Below are positions 7,626 to 16,484 of a DNA stretch of 64,000 nt, piece by piece (the first letter of the stretch is position 1; each line of letters begins with the position of its first letter). The position numbers and the translations under genes were made by a program. The stretch comes from JBGSPQ01 sp964346765 (GTDB lineage Bacteria > Patescibacteriota > Gracilibacteria > UBA1369). Under the pieces are notes generated by a model, which was not told the origin of the DNA, searched no databases, and saw nothing but the letters and a program-made list of their open reading frames with translations. The stretch is taken from contig CAYFWB010000007.1 of the NCBI GenBank assembly GCA_964346765.1, positions 31,466 through 95,465 on the forward strand. The letters run 5' to 3'.

Positions 7626-9662
7626 ATGGATAAAAAAGAAGCAAAAGAACGCATAGAAAAACTGAAAGAAAAAATTAAAGAGCTTAATTACCAATATTTT
7701 GTACTGGATAAATCCGAAGTGTCGGAAGCTGTAAGGGATTCTTTAAAAGAAGAACTTAAAACGTTGGAAAGTAAATTCCCCGAATTCATTACGGAAGATT
7801 CTCCAACACAAAGGGTCGGTTCGGTACTGTCGGGTAAATTCGCCAAAGTAAAGCATCTGACACAAAAAAAAAGCCTTTCGGACGCGTTTTCTTCAGAGGA
7901 AGTACGCGGTTGGAGTGAAAGAATAGCTAGACTGGTTAACGAAGAACATATTCAGTATGTCTGTGAGTTAAAGATTGACGGATTAAACATAACTGTCAGA
8001 TACAAAGACGGTAAGTATGAAAAAGCGTTGACAAGAGGGGACGGAATTCAGGGGGAAGATGTTACGCATACAATAAAGACTATCGAAAGTGTACCCCTAG
8101 AGCTTAAGCAAAAAATTGATATCGAAGTGGCCGGGGAAGTATATATTTCAAAAGCCGATTTTCAGAAAATTAATGAAGATCAAAAGCGAAACGGATTAGA
8201 AGAGTTTGCCAACTCACGTAACGCGGCCGCCGGTACAGTAAGACAGCTTGATCCAGCCGTTGCCGCCTCACGTAATTTATCCGCCTTTTTCTATGAGATG
8301 GGTAAAAATAATATGGAGCATCTGCCAAAAACCCAGATAGCCACTCTTGAAAAATTTAAGGAAATGGGATTGCCGGTGAACAGGGAATATCAAGAGTGGG
8401 GAAACATAGATGATGTTATCAATTATCTGGAATCGTGGCATCAAAAAAGAGACCGGTTACCTTTTGAAGTCGATGGAATAGTCATAAAGGTGAACCGCAA
8501 GGATCAACAAAAGCGAATGGGATTCACAGCAAAAGCTCCAAGATTTGCGATCGCCTATAAATTTCCGGCTGAACAGGCGACCACCAAAGTTTTGGATATT
8601 CATGTTCAGGTCGGCAGAACCGGAATATTAACGCCGGTGGCCATTTTGAGTCCGGTTAAAGTTGCCGGATCGACAATTTCCAGAGCCACGCTTCACAATG
8701 AAGATGAAATGAAAAGAAAGGACATTCGGATAGGGGACACCGTGATCATTCAAAAAGCCGGAGACGTAATACCGGAAGTGGTCTCAGTTTTAAGTGATTT
8801 AAGAAACGGGCATGAACAGAAATATGAATTTCCCAAGAAATGTCCCGTCTGCGACAGCAAAGTGATGCGAGAAGAAGGAGAGGCGGCTCACCGGTGCGTA
8901 AACCTGGAATGTCCCGCGCAGGACAAGGAACGCTACATACATTTTGTGGAAGCTTTTAATATTGACGGATTGGGGGTGAAAGTGATTGAAAAATTGATCG
9001 AATTTCAGCTTGTTGAAGACCCGGCCGATATTTTTACATTAACCAAAGAGGATTTTTTGGAGTTGCCGCTGTTTAAAGACAAACGAGCCGAAAATATTGT
9101 TAACGCCATTTTACAGTCCAGGATAATAAGCCTTGAAAATTTGATTTATGGACTTGGGATCAGGCACATAGGTTCTGAAAACGCAGTTACTCTGGCCCAC
9201 TACATAGAAAGTGAAAAAAAGCATGACCCGCTTACATTCGCGGAATTGATTCAGATCGGAAGCGCCATGACGGTTGAAAAACTGGTTGAGGTGGAAGGTT
9301 TTGGTGAAAAAATGGCCAAAGCTACCTGTGATTGGTTTTCTAACCTGAAAAATCAGGAATTTATAGAAAAATTGGAGGCCGTTGGAGTGGAGCTCAAGGA
9401 AAAGGAGCAGAAGCCGGCCGCCAACCTTAAAGGCATGGTTTTCGTGTTGACCGGTTCATTAAGCGTGATGCCAAGGGACGAAGCCAAGAAGAAAATCCGG
9501 ACGGCCGGCGGCAAAGTATCCGGCATGGTCGGCTCAAAAACCGCGTATGTAGTTGCCGGTGAAAATCCAGGCAGTAAATACAAAAAAGCACAAAAGCTGA
9601 ACGTCCCTATAATCACAGAGCAGCAGTTTAGTGATATATTAAAAGGCAAGCAAATAGACTAA
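7626..9662 (+). CDS. ligA: NAD-dependent DNA ligase
   Basis: 678 residues, usual family length. LigA seals nicks in DNA using NAD+. The adenylation lysine is K116 in CELKIDG. The adenylation domain is followed by an OB fold, a four-Cys zinc finger (CPVCDSK then RCVNLECP), helix-hairpin-helix repeats and a C-terminal BRCT domain (about 600-675, GKVSGMVGSKTAYVVAGENPG). Domain Ia is divergent: the block equivalent to E. coli Tyr22-His23 and Asp32/Tyr35/Asp36 reads Y24-F25 and E34/R37/D38 here, so His23, Asp32 and Tyr35 are replaced. Those residues are known to be needed for the NAD+ step in E. coli, so this enzyme may bind the NMN half differently. The gene is convergent with dnaX. Confidence 0.97.
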   Translation: MDKKEAKERIEKLKEKIKELNYQYFVLDKSEVSEAVRDSLKEELKTLESKFPEFITEDSPTQRVGSVLSGKFAKVKHLTQKKSLSDAFSSEEVRGWSERIARLVNEEHIQYVCELKIDGLNITVRYKDGKYEKALTRGDGIQGEDVTHTIKTIESVPLELKQKIDIEVAGEVYISKADFQKINEDQKRNGLEEFANSRNAAAGTVRQLDPAVAASRNLSAFFYEMGKNNMEHLPKTQIATLEKFKEMGLPVNREYQEWGNIDDVINYLESWHQKRDRLPFEVDGIVIKVNRKDQQKRMGFTAKAPRFAIAYKFPAEQATTKVLDIHVQVGRTGILTPVAILSPVKVAGSTISRATLHNEDEMKRKDIRIGDTVIIQKAGDVIPEVVSVLSDLRNGHEQKYEFPKKCPVCDSKVMREEGEAAHRCVNLECPAQDKERYIHFVEAFNIDGLGVKVIEKLIEFQLVEDPADIFTLTKEDFLELPLFKDKRAENIVNAILQSRIISLENLIYGLGIRHIGSENAVTLAHYIESEKKHDPLTFAELIQIGSAMTVEKLVEVEGFGEKMAKATCDWFSNLKNQEFIEKLEAVGVELKEKEQKPAANLKGMVFVLTGSLSVMPRDEAKKKIRTAGGKVSGMVGSKTAYVVAGENPGSKYKKAQKLNVPIITEQQFSDILKGKQID

Positions 9663-9665
9663 AAT

Positions 9666-9686
9666 GTGCGCCCCAAAAACGCGCAC
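9666..9686 (-). terminator. Weak hairpin between ligA and dnaX
   Basis: GTGCGC (9666-9671) pairs with GCGCAC (9681-9686) over a 9-base loop. Read on the minus strand it is followed by ATTTTAG, so it might end dnaX transcripts; the T tract is short. Confidence 0.3.
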
Positions 9687-9754
9687 GACACGGGCACTCC
9701 ATGGCTTCGGCAAAATTCAAAATAACCGTGACTAAACGGATTATATCTTTCGTA

Positions 9755-11449
9755 CTAAACCACTTCCCCCTCAAAAATATCCAGGACTTTTTCTTCAAGA
9801 ATTTTATCTTCTTTATTTATTTCACCTGCAACTTTTTGTATTTCACCGCTCAATTTCACTTTTACACCCAAAATCTCTTCAATCGCGTACTCCGCTTCGC
9901 TCCGATTTTGGATTTCCATCATTTTATCCAGATTAAACTGGTTGCAAAATACCAATACCAGCTTATTGCCCTCGACTCTGGAAGGTGAAGACTGATGAAA
10001 ACTACGCTTCACGACCGGCGTTGTGATTCTCTTTTCAAAATCCTGCCAGTGCTTTTTCACAAGATCCATAGAAATTTCTGCCGTTACACTTCCGACCGCC
10101 ACGTTTTGAAACTCCACCGTTCTTTCGGCAACCCCCTCGGGATAGACCTCTTTGTTTTGAGCACTCACTTCATCCAATTCAGGGCTTTTTTTTTCAGCTG
10201 CTGACTCTTCGTTTTGTTCCTCGACCGCTTTATCTTTCTTTAAACCTCCTTCCGGTGTTCTTTGTTCTGAAAATTCAACTTTTGTTGTATCCAATTTTGC
10301 CGCAATCGACTGATGTGGTCTTTCCGCCGTTCTTTTGGTAGGCGCGCCACCTTTGGCTACAGCCGCTGTTTCGTTAGCTCCGGCATTTACCTTGGCAACA
10401 GCTCCACTATAAGCGCCCGGTACCCTGCCGTTACCCGCGTCGATTGTGGATTTAACAATCGCGACCTCCAACGGCAATTGCGGAATAGTCGTGTATCTGG
10501 ACTGGTCATGCGCGATTTGAAAATTAGCTATCATCGCAAGTATCCGCTCCGTGTCCGCCGACCTGTTTTCATCCACCGACAATAAAAGTTGTTTCCTCAA
10601 AAACTCAAGAAATCGTTTATTAAAAAACACCAGATCCACACCCTGCTCGTACATTTCTGAAATCTCTTTAAGAGCGACTGTAGCCGCCCCTTCATTCAAA
10701 TATTCATAAAGCTTTTCAATACTGGCGATCCCGCTCACTCCCAAGACCGAACGCACATGATCCATGCCCAGTTTATTTTCAACAGTTAGCTGTTCCAAAA
10801 GACCGATGGCATCCCTAAGCCCCCCTTCCGCGTGATGCGAGATCAATTTAATAGCTTCCTCTTCCGCTTCAATCCCTTCTTCCGCGGCAATATATTTTAA
10901 CCTATCAATCAATGTTTTATCGTCGATTCGCTTAAAATCAAACCTCTGACAACGTGAAAGAATCGTTTCTGGAATTTTATGAACTTCCGTGGTCGCAAGA
11001 ACAAAATAAACATGATTTGGCGGTTCTTCCAGCGTTTTTAAAAGGGCGTTAAAAGCCTCTTTGGTAAGCATATGCACTTCATCGATAATATAAATCTTCG
11101 ACTTTGCCCTGCTCGGCGCGAAGTTGATTTTTTCCCTTAACTCTCTAATTTCATCAATACCCCTGTTTGAAGCGGCGTCAATTTCAATCAAGTCGATCAA
11201 ACGTCCGTCCGTAATTTCGGTACAAATTTCGCATTCGTTACACGGTTCGTTTTCTTTTGGATTAAGACAATTTATAGCTTTTGCCATCAACCTGGCCGTG
11301 GAAGTTTTACCTGTTCCCCTTGGTCCGGTAAATAAATAAGCATGACTAACCCTTTCTGTTTTAAGACCGTTTAAAAGTGTCTGATTAATATGATTCTGAC
11401 CCACAAGGTGAGCAAACGTTTGTGGCCTGTATTTGCGGTAAAATGACAT
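9755..11449 (-). CDS. dnaX: DNA polymerase III subunit gamma/tau
   Basis: 564 residues. DnaX is the clamp-loader ATPase of the replicative polymerase. It begins with the family-typical SFYRKYRPQTFAHLVGQ, has a Walker A motif (GPRGTGKTS, K48), a zinc-binding Cys cluster (CLNPKENEPCNECEIC), Walker B/DExx (IIDEVHML), sensor 1 (ATTEVHKIPETILSRCQRF) and the arginine finger SRC. Domain III lies at about 240-340. The remaining 220 residues are a Thr/Ala/Glu-rich linker plus a small C-terminal domain (about 470-545). No slippery A-run frameshift site producing a gamma form was noticed in the body. It lies upstream of nothing obviously replication-related; ligA is convergent to it. Confidence 0.96.
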   Translation of the reverse strand: MSFYRKYRPQTFAHLVGQNHINQTLLNGLKTERVSHAYLFTGPRGTGKTSTARLMAKAINCLNPKENEPCNECEICTEITDGRLIDLIEIDAASNRGIDEIRELREKINFAPSRAKSKIYIIDEVHMLTKEAFNALLKTLEEPPNHVYFVLATTEVHKIPETILSRCQRFDFKRIDDKTLIDRLKYIAAEEGIEAEEEAIKLISHHAEGGLRDAIGLLEQLTVENKLGMDHVRSVLGVSGIASIEKLYEYLNEGAATVALKEISEMYEQGVDLVFFNKRFLEFLRKQLLLSVDENRSADTERILAMIANFQIAHDQSRYTTIPQLPLEVAIVKSTIDAGNGRVPGAYSGAVAKVNAGANETAAVAKGGAPTKRTAERPHQSIAAKLDTTKVEFSEQRTPEGGLKKDKAVEEQNEESAAEKKSPELDEVSAQNKEVYPEGVAERTVEFQNVAVGSVTAEISMDLVKKHWQDFEKRITTPVVKRSFHQSSPSRVEGNKLVLVFCNQFNLDKMMEIQNRSEAEYAIEEILGVKVKLSGEIQKVAGEINKEDKILEEKVLDIFEGEVV

Positions 11450-11509
11450 ATTTAAAAAGGTTTTGGAGTGTCCATATTAGCAAATATACCAAAAATACCC
11501 AATCCAAAT

Positions 11510-12610
11510 TCAGACGGTTTTACTGACAATTTTCTTAAAATCTTTCACAAAACTATCCCTGCCGAATTTAAGCGCGTGTTTTCTGATTGTTCGCGGATGA
11601 TAATCGGGCTCGTTCACAATCAATCGCCCCAGTCCGTCCTCCATCGATTCTATTGTGCTGTCATAAAAAAACTCACCGGTCTTACCGGGAATAACATACT
11701 CCAACGCACCCCCCTTGCCGAAAGCCAAAACCGGCTTACCGCATGCCATCGCTTCAACCGGGGATATCCCAAAATCCTCTTCCGCCGGTAAAATATAAGC
11801 TCTGCAACTTTCAAGATATGCCTTTACAGTCTCATCATCCTTTCTGCCCAAAATATCCACAGTCGGACCGGCGATACTCTTTAAATATTCGTATTGATTA
11901 CCCCCTCCGATCACAACCAGCCTCTTGCCCGTCTTGTTAAAAAGCTGAACCGCCAGATCGATTTTTTTATAAGGAGTTAAAGTCGAAACAATCAAAAAAT
12001 AATTCTCATGTTTACCCTTGGTCTTAAACCGTTCAACCTCCACCGGCGGATACAAAAGCTCCGATTCTTGCCGATAATACTTTAAAATCCGCTTCCTAAT
12101 ATGTTGTGAATTTGCAAGATACTTATCTGGTCTGTCCCCCGCCACCTGATCCCAGAAACGCACGCCGTGCATCAGCTTGTTGATAAAAAACTTCTTAACC
12201 ATGCCCGATTTTTGCTCGTCCGCGTATTTATGAGTGTAATCCCAGGCATAACGCATTGGGGAATGACAATAACAAATATGAGTACTGTCCGAAGGAGTCA
12301 AAATCCCGTGAGCGTAGGCGTTGGACGAACTGATAATCAAATCAAACTCCGAAAAATCAAAAGACTCGATCGCGCGCGGCATCAAAGGAAAAAGATACTT
12401 ATGCCTTTTTCTAATAAAACCCGGCAGTTTCTGAAGCCATGAAGTATTCACTTTATCTTTCGGGAACATATGACCGCAGGTTTTTTCATCATAAAGCAGG
12501 GTATAAATCGGCGAATCCGGATACATCTTTGAAAAAACCTTAAGAACATTTTCAGCGCCCCCAAGTTTTGTCAGAAAGTCGTGCACCAGCGCGACCCTTT
12601 TCTTTTTCAT
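11510..12610 (-). CDS. Glycosyltransferase, GT4 family
   Basis: 366 residues from ATG 12610; an in-frame TTG six bases further up is possible but less likely. The protein has the GT-B layout of group 1 transferases: N-terminal ALVHDFLTKLGGAENVL, a middle LANSQHIRKRI (typical for GT4), a PPVEVERF turn, then the nucleotide-sugar half with FLIVSTLTPYKKIDLAV and the EX7E motif EDFGISPVEAMACGKPV, followed by GGALEYVIPGKTGEFF. It probably transfers a sugar to a lipid-linked or surface glycan; donor and acceptor cannot be told. It lies upstream of dnaX on the same strand with a 60-base gap and ends at TGA, which supports UGA being a stop in this organism. Confidence 0.93.
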   Translation of the reverse strand: MKKKRVALVHDFLTKLGGAENVLKVFSKMYPDSPIYTLLYDEKTCGHMFPKDKVNTSWLQKLPGFIRKRHKYLFPLMPRAIESFDFSEFDLIISSSNAYAHGILTPSDSTHICYCHSPMRYAWDYTHKYADEQKSGMVKKFFINKLMHGVRFWDQVAGDRPDKYLANSQHIRKRILKYYRQESELLYPPVEVERFKTKGKHENYFLIVSTLTPYKKIDLAVQLFNKTGKRLVVIGGGNQYEYLKSIAGPTVDILGRKDDETVKAYLESCRAYILPAEEDFGISPVEAMACGKPVLAFGKGGALEYVIPGKTGEFFYDSTIESMEDGLGRLIVNEPDYHPRTIRKHALKFGRDSFVKDFKKIVSKTV

Positions 12611-12674
12611 AGTCAAATTATTAGCCCCACAAGTTTAGCTTATGGACGCCACGCTGTAAACTTCACTCGGTGAA

Positions 12675-12983
12675 CTACCCATTAAACCACCTCTTATGCA
12701 CGCCCATTTTGCTCGATTCAGTTCCAAGCCCCATTCTTAAAGTTTCCGTCAAAATACCAACAGCTTCTGTATCACCGTTCATACGCGCGTTCAAAATACC
12801 CAGCAAAACCATGCGGAATTTATTTTTCATCGTAATTATTTGTTCCATTTCGTCTTCGGAAAGCTGACCTTCGGCCAGAATTTTTCTAAGCCCTTCATCA
12901 CTGAATAAGTTGCTCGATTCATCCCCTTTTCTTTCAGAGATATTATAACTGTCTACGTTAGTATTTCCCAGTGAGCTTTTCAT
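12675..12983 (-). CDS. Small protein of unknown function
   Basis: 102 residues: a Ser/Asn-rich N-terminus, then an amphipathic helical region (LRKILAEGQLSEDEMEQIITMKNKFRM split over two helices) and a basic tail ending HKRWFNG. No family, signal peptide or membrane segment is recognised. It sits 64 bases upstream of the glycosyltransferase on the same strand and divergent from nfo with only 55 bases between starts. Confidence 0.6.
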   Translation of the reverse strand: MKSSLGNTNVDSYNISERKGDESSNLFSDEGLRKILAEGQLSEDEMEQIITMKNKFRMVLLGILNARMNGDTEAVGILTETLRMGLGTESSKMGVHKRWFNG

Positions 12984-13038
12984 AAAAAAATGTTAAATTA
13001 AATGGGCGAAAAATTAACTTATTACAAACTCGCAGTCA

Positions 13039-13881
13039 ATGTTTATTTTCGGGGCCCATGTATCAATTTCAAAAGGATTTAGCGAAGCGGCGCGTAAAAC
13101 AGTCCATGAATATCACGCCAACGCCATGCAGATATTCACAAAGAATCCCCGCGGCAGATCACATAAAGAGATTGATCCAAACGACCTTAAAAAGTATTTG
13201 GATTACCGCGAAAAACTCAAATATGTAGTGGCTCACAGTTCTTACCTTTTGAATTTTGGCAAACCGTTAAAAGATATTGAGTGGGCAAAGAAAGATTTGC
13301 TTATTGATTTTCAGAGGATGGATAAGCTTCAGGGTGATGCAATAGTCGTTCATGTGGGGAAAGCCATGGAGGGAGACAAAAAAAAGGCTCTTAAAAACGT
13401 TGTAGAAAACGCTAAAATAATTATAGGTGAAACTTCCGATAGCAAAGTTGATTATTTAATAGAAAACACCGCAGGCCAGGGGAACGAAGTGGGCTGGAAT
13501 TTTGACGATCTATCCACAATCTGGAAAAAACTTAAAGGGGAAAGCCCAAGGATTAAGTTCTGTCTTGATACGGCGCACATGTGGGCGGCCGGCTATGATA
13601 TTTCAGGCTCCGAAAAAGCCGGGCAAGTATTAAAAAATTTTGACCAATCTATAGGCAAAAAACAGATCGGATGTTTCCATTTTAACGATTCAAAAAAAGA
13701 ATGTGGCAGTAAAGTGGACAGGCACGACAATCTGGGAAACGGCAAAATCAATTTAAAAGGGCTTGGCCTAGTACTAAAATTTGCGATTAAAAACAACATC
13801 CCCGTAATTCTTGAAACACCGGACAAAAACCCCGGTGACCGCTCAAAAGACTTTGAAATTTTAAACAAACTGGCAGTTTAA
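13039..13881 (+). CDS. nfo: Endonuclease IV (AP endonuclease)
   Basis: 280 residues, normal length. This TIM-barrel enzyme cuts DNA at abasic sites in base excision repair. The metal-binding residues are in the expected order: GAHVSISKG at the start, VAHSSYL, VVHVGKAM, LIENTAGQG, FCLDTAHMWAAGYD, HFNDSKKECGSKVDRHDNLGNG and the final ETP. The gene stands alone on the plus strand, divergent from a small unknown gene and convergent with polX, another repair gene. Confidence 0.97.
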   Translation: MFIFGAHVSISKGFSEAARKTVHEYHANAMQIFTKNPRGRSHKEIDPNDLKKYLDYREKLKYVVAHSSYLLNFGKPLKDIEWAKKDLLIDFQRMDKLQGDAIVVHVGKAMEGDKKKALKNVVENAKIIIGETSDSKVDYLIENTAGQGNEVGWNFDDLSTIWKKLKGESPRIKFCLDTAHMWAAGYDISGSEKAGQVLKNFDQSIGKKQIGCFHFNDSKKECGSKVDRHDNLGNGKINLKGLGLVLKFAIKNNIPVILETPDKNPGDRSKDFEILNKLAV

Positions 13882-13962
13882 ATCCGCTAGACCAAATGCC
13901 GGCTGTTCCGCCACAAAAACACCCATCTTACCTTAAACGCCCCCAGCCTAAACCACCAATTT

Positions 13963-15726
13963 TCACTTTCTTAAAACTTTCAGCAATTTCTCAAGAGGCA
14001 GAGTATTCAAAACATCCTTTTTCTCCAGCCAACCTCTCTTCGCCACCGCGATCCCGTAATTCAAAAATTTAATTTGCGTTTCATGATGCGAATCCGAATT
14101 AATCGTAAACTTGGCCCCCATTTCTTTCGCCATTTTGCAGTAATAATCAAAAAGATCCAGCCGCAGCGGTTGGGAATTGATCTCCAGCGCCACTCCTTCC
14201 TGAATGGCCGCTTTAATTACCTTGTGCATGTCAATTTCATATGGTTCCCGCTGATTAATAAGCCTCCCCGAAGGATGACCCCAAATCTTAACATACGGAT
14301 TTTTTAAAGCCTTAATCACCCTTTCCGTCATCTCTTTTTCAGATCTCTTAAAGCCCGAATGCACCGAAGCCACCATAATATCAAATTTCTTCAAAACCGA
14401 ATCCGGAAGATCAAGCTTCCCGTCAGCCAAAATATCGCATTCCGTGCCTTTCAAAATTTTAAAAGCCGGTTTACCGTACGCCGCCTCTTTTTCCAGAATT
14501 TCGTTAACCTCGTCAATTTCATCCCATTGCGTTTTATATCGGTCCGGGGTCAGGCCGTGTGCGATTCTTGCATTTTGTGAATGATCCGTCAGCGCTATAT
14601 ATTCAAAGCCCGCGGCTCTGTACGCCTTGGCCAAATCTTCAATTTCATGCGAGCCGTCGCTCCATTCGCTGTGGCAATGCAGATCACCTTTAAGGTCGTC
14701 AAATTCAACGGTTTTGGGCAGTGTGCCCTTTTCGGCCGCCTCGATTTCACCCCGGTTTTCGCGCAATAAAGGCTCAATGTAAGGCAGTTTAACAGCCTTA
14801 AAAACGTCTCCTTCCGTTTTCCCCGCCATCAGATCTTCTTTGCCGCTCTTAACCTTGAACACACCGTATTCACTAACCTTCATGCCCATTTTCTTGGCGC
14901 GGTCACGGATCGCCACATTATGTTCTTTGGAACCCGTAAAATAATGCATCGCCGCCCCGAAAATCTCTTCATCAATCACCCGTAAATCGGTCTGGATTCC
15001 GTTTTTCATAATTATTGATGTTTTGGTCTTACCCTTCGCGATCACACTCTCCGTTTCCGGGTATTTAATAAAGTGATCCATAATTTTTTCAGATTTTTTG
15101 CCGTTACCCTTTTCCGCCACCAGAATATCAAGATCACCCACGGTTTCTTTCATCCTCCTTAAACTGCCGGCGTATTCAATCTTCTTAACATCCGAAGATT
15201 TTTTCATATATTCAATGATATCCTGGGCAAGACTCATCGCCTGCATTAAAGTCATTCTCTGCGTATGTTTGTCGTATTCATCCAGCGCTTTCAAAATCTC
15301 TTTTTCACTTTTTTCACCCATTCCGGGCAGTTCGCTTATTTTGCCGTCCTCCGCCGCTCTTCTAAGTTTTTCTATCGTGTCGATCTGAAGCTCGCCGAAA
15401 AACAATTTAACTTTTTTGGGTCCGACCCCGCGTACGCGCAACATATCCAAAAGCCCCGGACTGAACTTTTGCATCAGCTCTTCATGATATTTGCATTTTC
15501 CGGTTTCAATCAGTTCAACAATTTTCGATGCCAGATCTTTGCCGATCCCCGAAATCTGTTCAAGCTCTTTGGGCTTTTTATTGTAAATATCCAACACTTC
15601 CGTTCCCAGGTCGGAAATCGTTATAGCCGCTTTCTGATAAGCCAAAACCCGAAAACGATTTTCACCCTGAATTTCCAGCATATCGCCGATTTCCTGAAAG
15701 ATTTGAGCGATTTTTTGATTGTCCAT
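13963..15726 (-). CDS. polX: Family X DNA polymerase with PHP nuclease domain
   Basis: 587 residues from ATG 15726; an in-frame upstream extension would be non-homologous. PolX fills gaps in repair. It has N-terminal helix-hairpin-helix motifs (ISGIGKDLASKI, VRGVGPKKVKLFF, LPGMGEKSEKEI), the nucleotidyltransferase core AGSLRRMKETVGDLDILV with the catalytic Asp pair, a polymerase fold up to about residue 325, and a C-terminal PHP domain with GDLHCHSEWSDG, LTDHSQNARIAHG, GHPSGR and NSDSHH, which gives 3'-5' exonuclease or AP endonuclease activity in bacterial homologs. All metal-binding His/Asp appear intact. It ends at TGA. Confidence 0.96.
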   Translation of the reverse strand: MDNQKIAQIFQEIGDMLEIQGENRFRVLAYQKAAITISDLGTEVLDIYNKKPKELEQISGIGKDLASKIVELIETGKCKYHEELMQKFSPGLLDMLRVRGVGPKKVKLFFGELQIDTIEKLRRAAEDGKISELPGMGEKSEKEILKALDEYDKHTQRMTLMQAMSLAQDIIEYMKKSSDVKKIEYAGSLRRMKETVGDLDILVAEKGNGKKSEKIMDHFIKYPETESVIAKGKTKTSIIMKNGIQTDLRVIDEEIFGAAMHYFTGSKEHNVAIRDRAKKMGMKVSEYGVFKVKSGKEDLMAGKTEGDVFKAVKLPYIEPLLRENRGEIEAAEKGTLPKTVEFDDLKGDLHCHSEWSDGSHEIEDLAKAYRAAGFEYIALTDHSQNARIAHGLTPDRYKTQWDEIDEVNEILEKEAAYGKPAFKILKGTECDILADGKLDLPDSVLKKFDIMVASVHSGFKRSEKEMTERVIKALKNPYVKIWGHPSGRLINQREPYEIDMHKVIKAAIQEGVALEINSQPLRLDLFDYYCKMAKEMGAKFTINSDSHHETQIKFLNYGIAVAKRGWLEKKDVLNTLPLEKLLKVLRK

Positions 15727-15736
15727 ATTTTTCTTT

Positions 15737-15765
15737 TTTACGTTTGAATTATAACAGATTATAAT
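15737..15765 (+). promoter_or_regulatory. Promoter of the EF-barrel protein gene
   Basis: TTTACG (15737-15742) and TATAAT (15760-15765) are 17 bases apart. A second TATAAT on the minus strand (15753-15748) probably serves polX, so the two genes share a compact divergent promoter region. Confidence 0.6.
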
Positions 15766-15793
15766 CGTTGTGAAAGCCGTTAAACAATTGACC

Positions 15794-16363
15794 ATGCCCA
15801 AAAAAAATGATCCGGAAACATTAAAGATTCCGGCCTACATACGCAATAAAGCCATAGTCAAACGCGACAGGCAGAAACTTTTATTGACGGCATGGGACAG
15901 AAAAGAGGCGGGAGTAAAACCAGGATCCAAAAAGTCGGTTGGGGTGATTAGAAGAAATCCCCCGAGAATGATAGAAGACAATTCACCCGCGGAAATTTTA
16001 AAATCGCCAAACAGAATAGGGAAAACAGCCACAAGACCATCGGCTGTTACCCAAACAAAAACCAGAAAGCCTGCCGCTTCTAAAGAAAACACACCGGTAA
16101 TTTCAGACGGCGCCAAAATACCGTACGCCGGGGAAGTTACGCACTATCTAAACAAAATCAATGTTGCTATCATCAAAACAACATTACCCCTTAAGCAGGA
16201 AGATTTAATTCTGATAGAAGGGAACGAATGCATCTTCACTCAGGTCATAAACGGCATGCAAATCGATAGAAAAGATATCAAAAGGGCTAAAAAAAACTCT
16301 CATATCGGAATGAAAGTAAATTGTCCGGCAAAAGTCGGCGGCAAAATATTCAAAATTGGTTAG
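15794..16363 (+). CDS. Protein with stand-alone elongation-factor domain-2-like barrel
   Basis: 189 residues from ATG 15794; a GTG eight codons earlier is possible but falls on the predicted transcription start. The first 110 residues are basic, Pro/Lys/Thr-rich and probably disordered. The last 80 (AGEVTHYLNKINVAII, LKQEDLILIEG, FTQVINGMQIDRKDI, VNCPAKVGGKIFKI) match the small beta-barrel related to domain 2 of translation factors, found as 'translation elongation factor-like' proteins and as the C-terminal domain of many U32-family proteins. It may bind RNA or partner with the U32 protein encoded at 62608, which lacks this exact tail; that link is an inference. The basic N-terminal tail would fit nucleic-acid binding. 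Confidence 0.75.
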   Translation: MPKKNDPETLKIPAYIRNKAIVKRDRQKLLLTAWDRKEAGVKPGSKKSVGVIRRNPPRMIEDNSPAEILKSPNRIGKTATRPSAVTQTKTRKPAASKENTPVISDGAKIPYAGEVTHYLNKINVAIIKTTLPLKQEDLILIEGNECIFTQVINGMQIDRKDIKRAKKNSHIGMKVNCPAKVGGKIFKIG

Positions 16364-16372
16364 AACATAAAT

Positions 16373-16407
16373 CAACCGACCAATACCAAACCAATCTCGG
16401 TTGGTTG
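16373..16407 (+). terminator. Possible terminator after the EF-barrel gene
   Basis: CAACCGACC (16373-16381) pairs with GGTTGGTTG (16399-16407) with one G.U pair. It is followed by TAATACTTTAT, a weak T-rich stretch. Confidence 0.35.
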
Positions 16408-16432
16408 TAATACTTTATAGATCCAAATTTTT

Positions 16433-16462
16433 TTGAGAGTAAAAAATATGGTAAAATATAAT
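16433..16462 (+). promoter_or_regulatory. Promoter of the aldehyde dehydrogenase gene
   Basis: TTGAGA (16433-16438) and TATAAT (16457-16462) are 18 bases apart. The leader to ATG 16485 would be about 16-20 bases and has no Shine-Dalgarno sequence. Confidence 0.65.
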
Positions 16463-16484
16463 AATGTGAAAATAACAAATCCAT

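Noticed and set aside
10313..10585. Open frames on the opposite strand of dnaX and many other genes
   Set aside because: They lie inside strongly supported genes and show no homology-like motifs.
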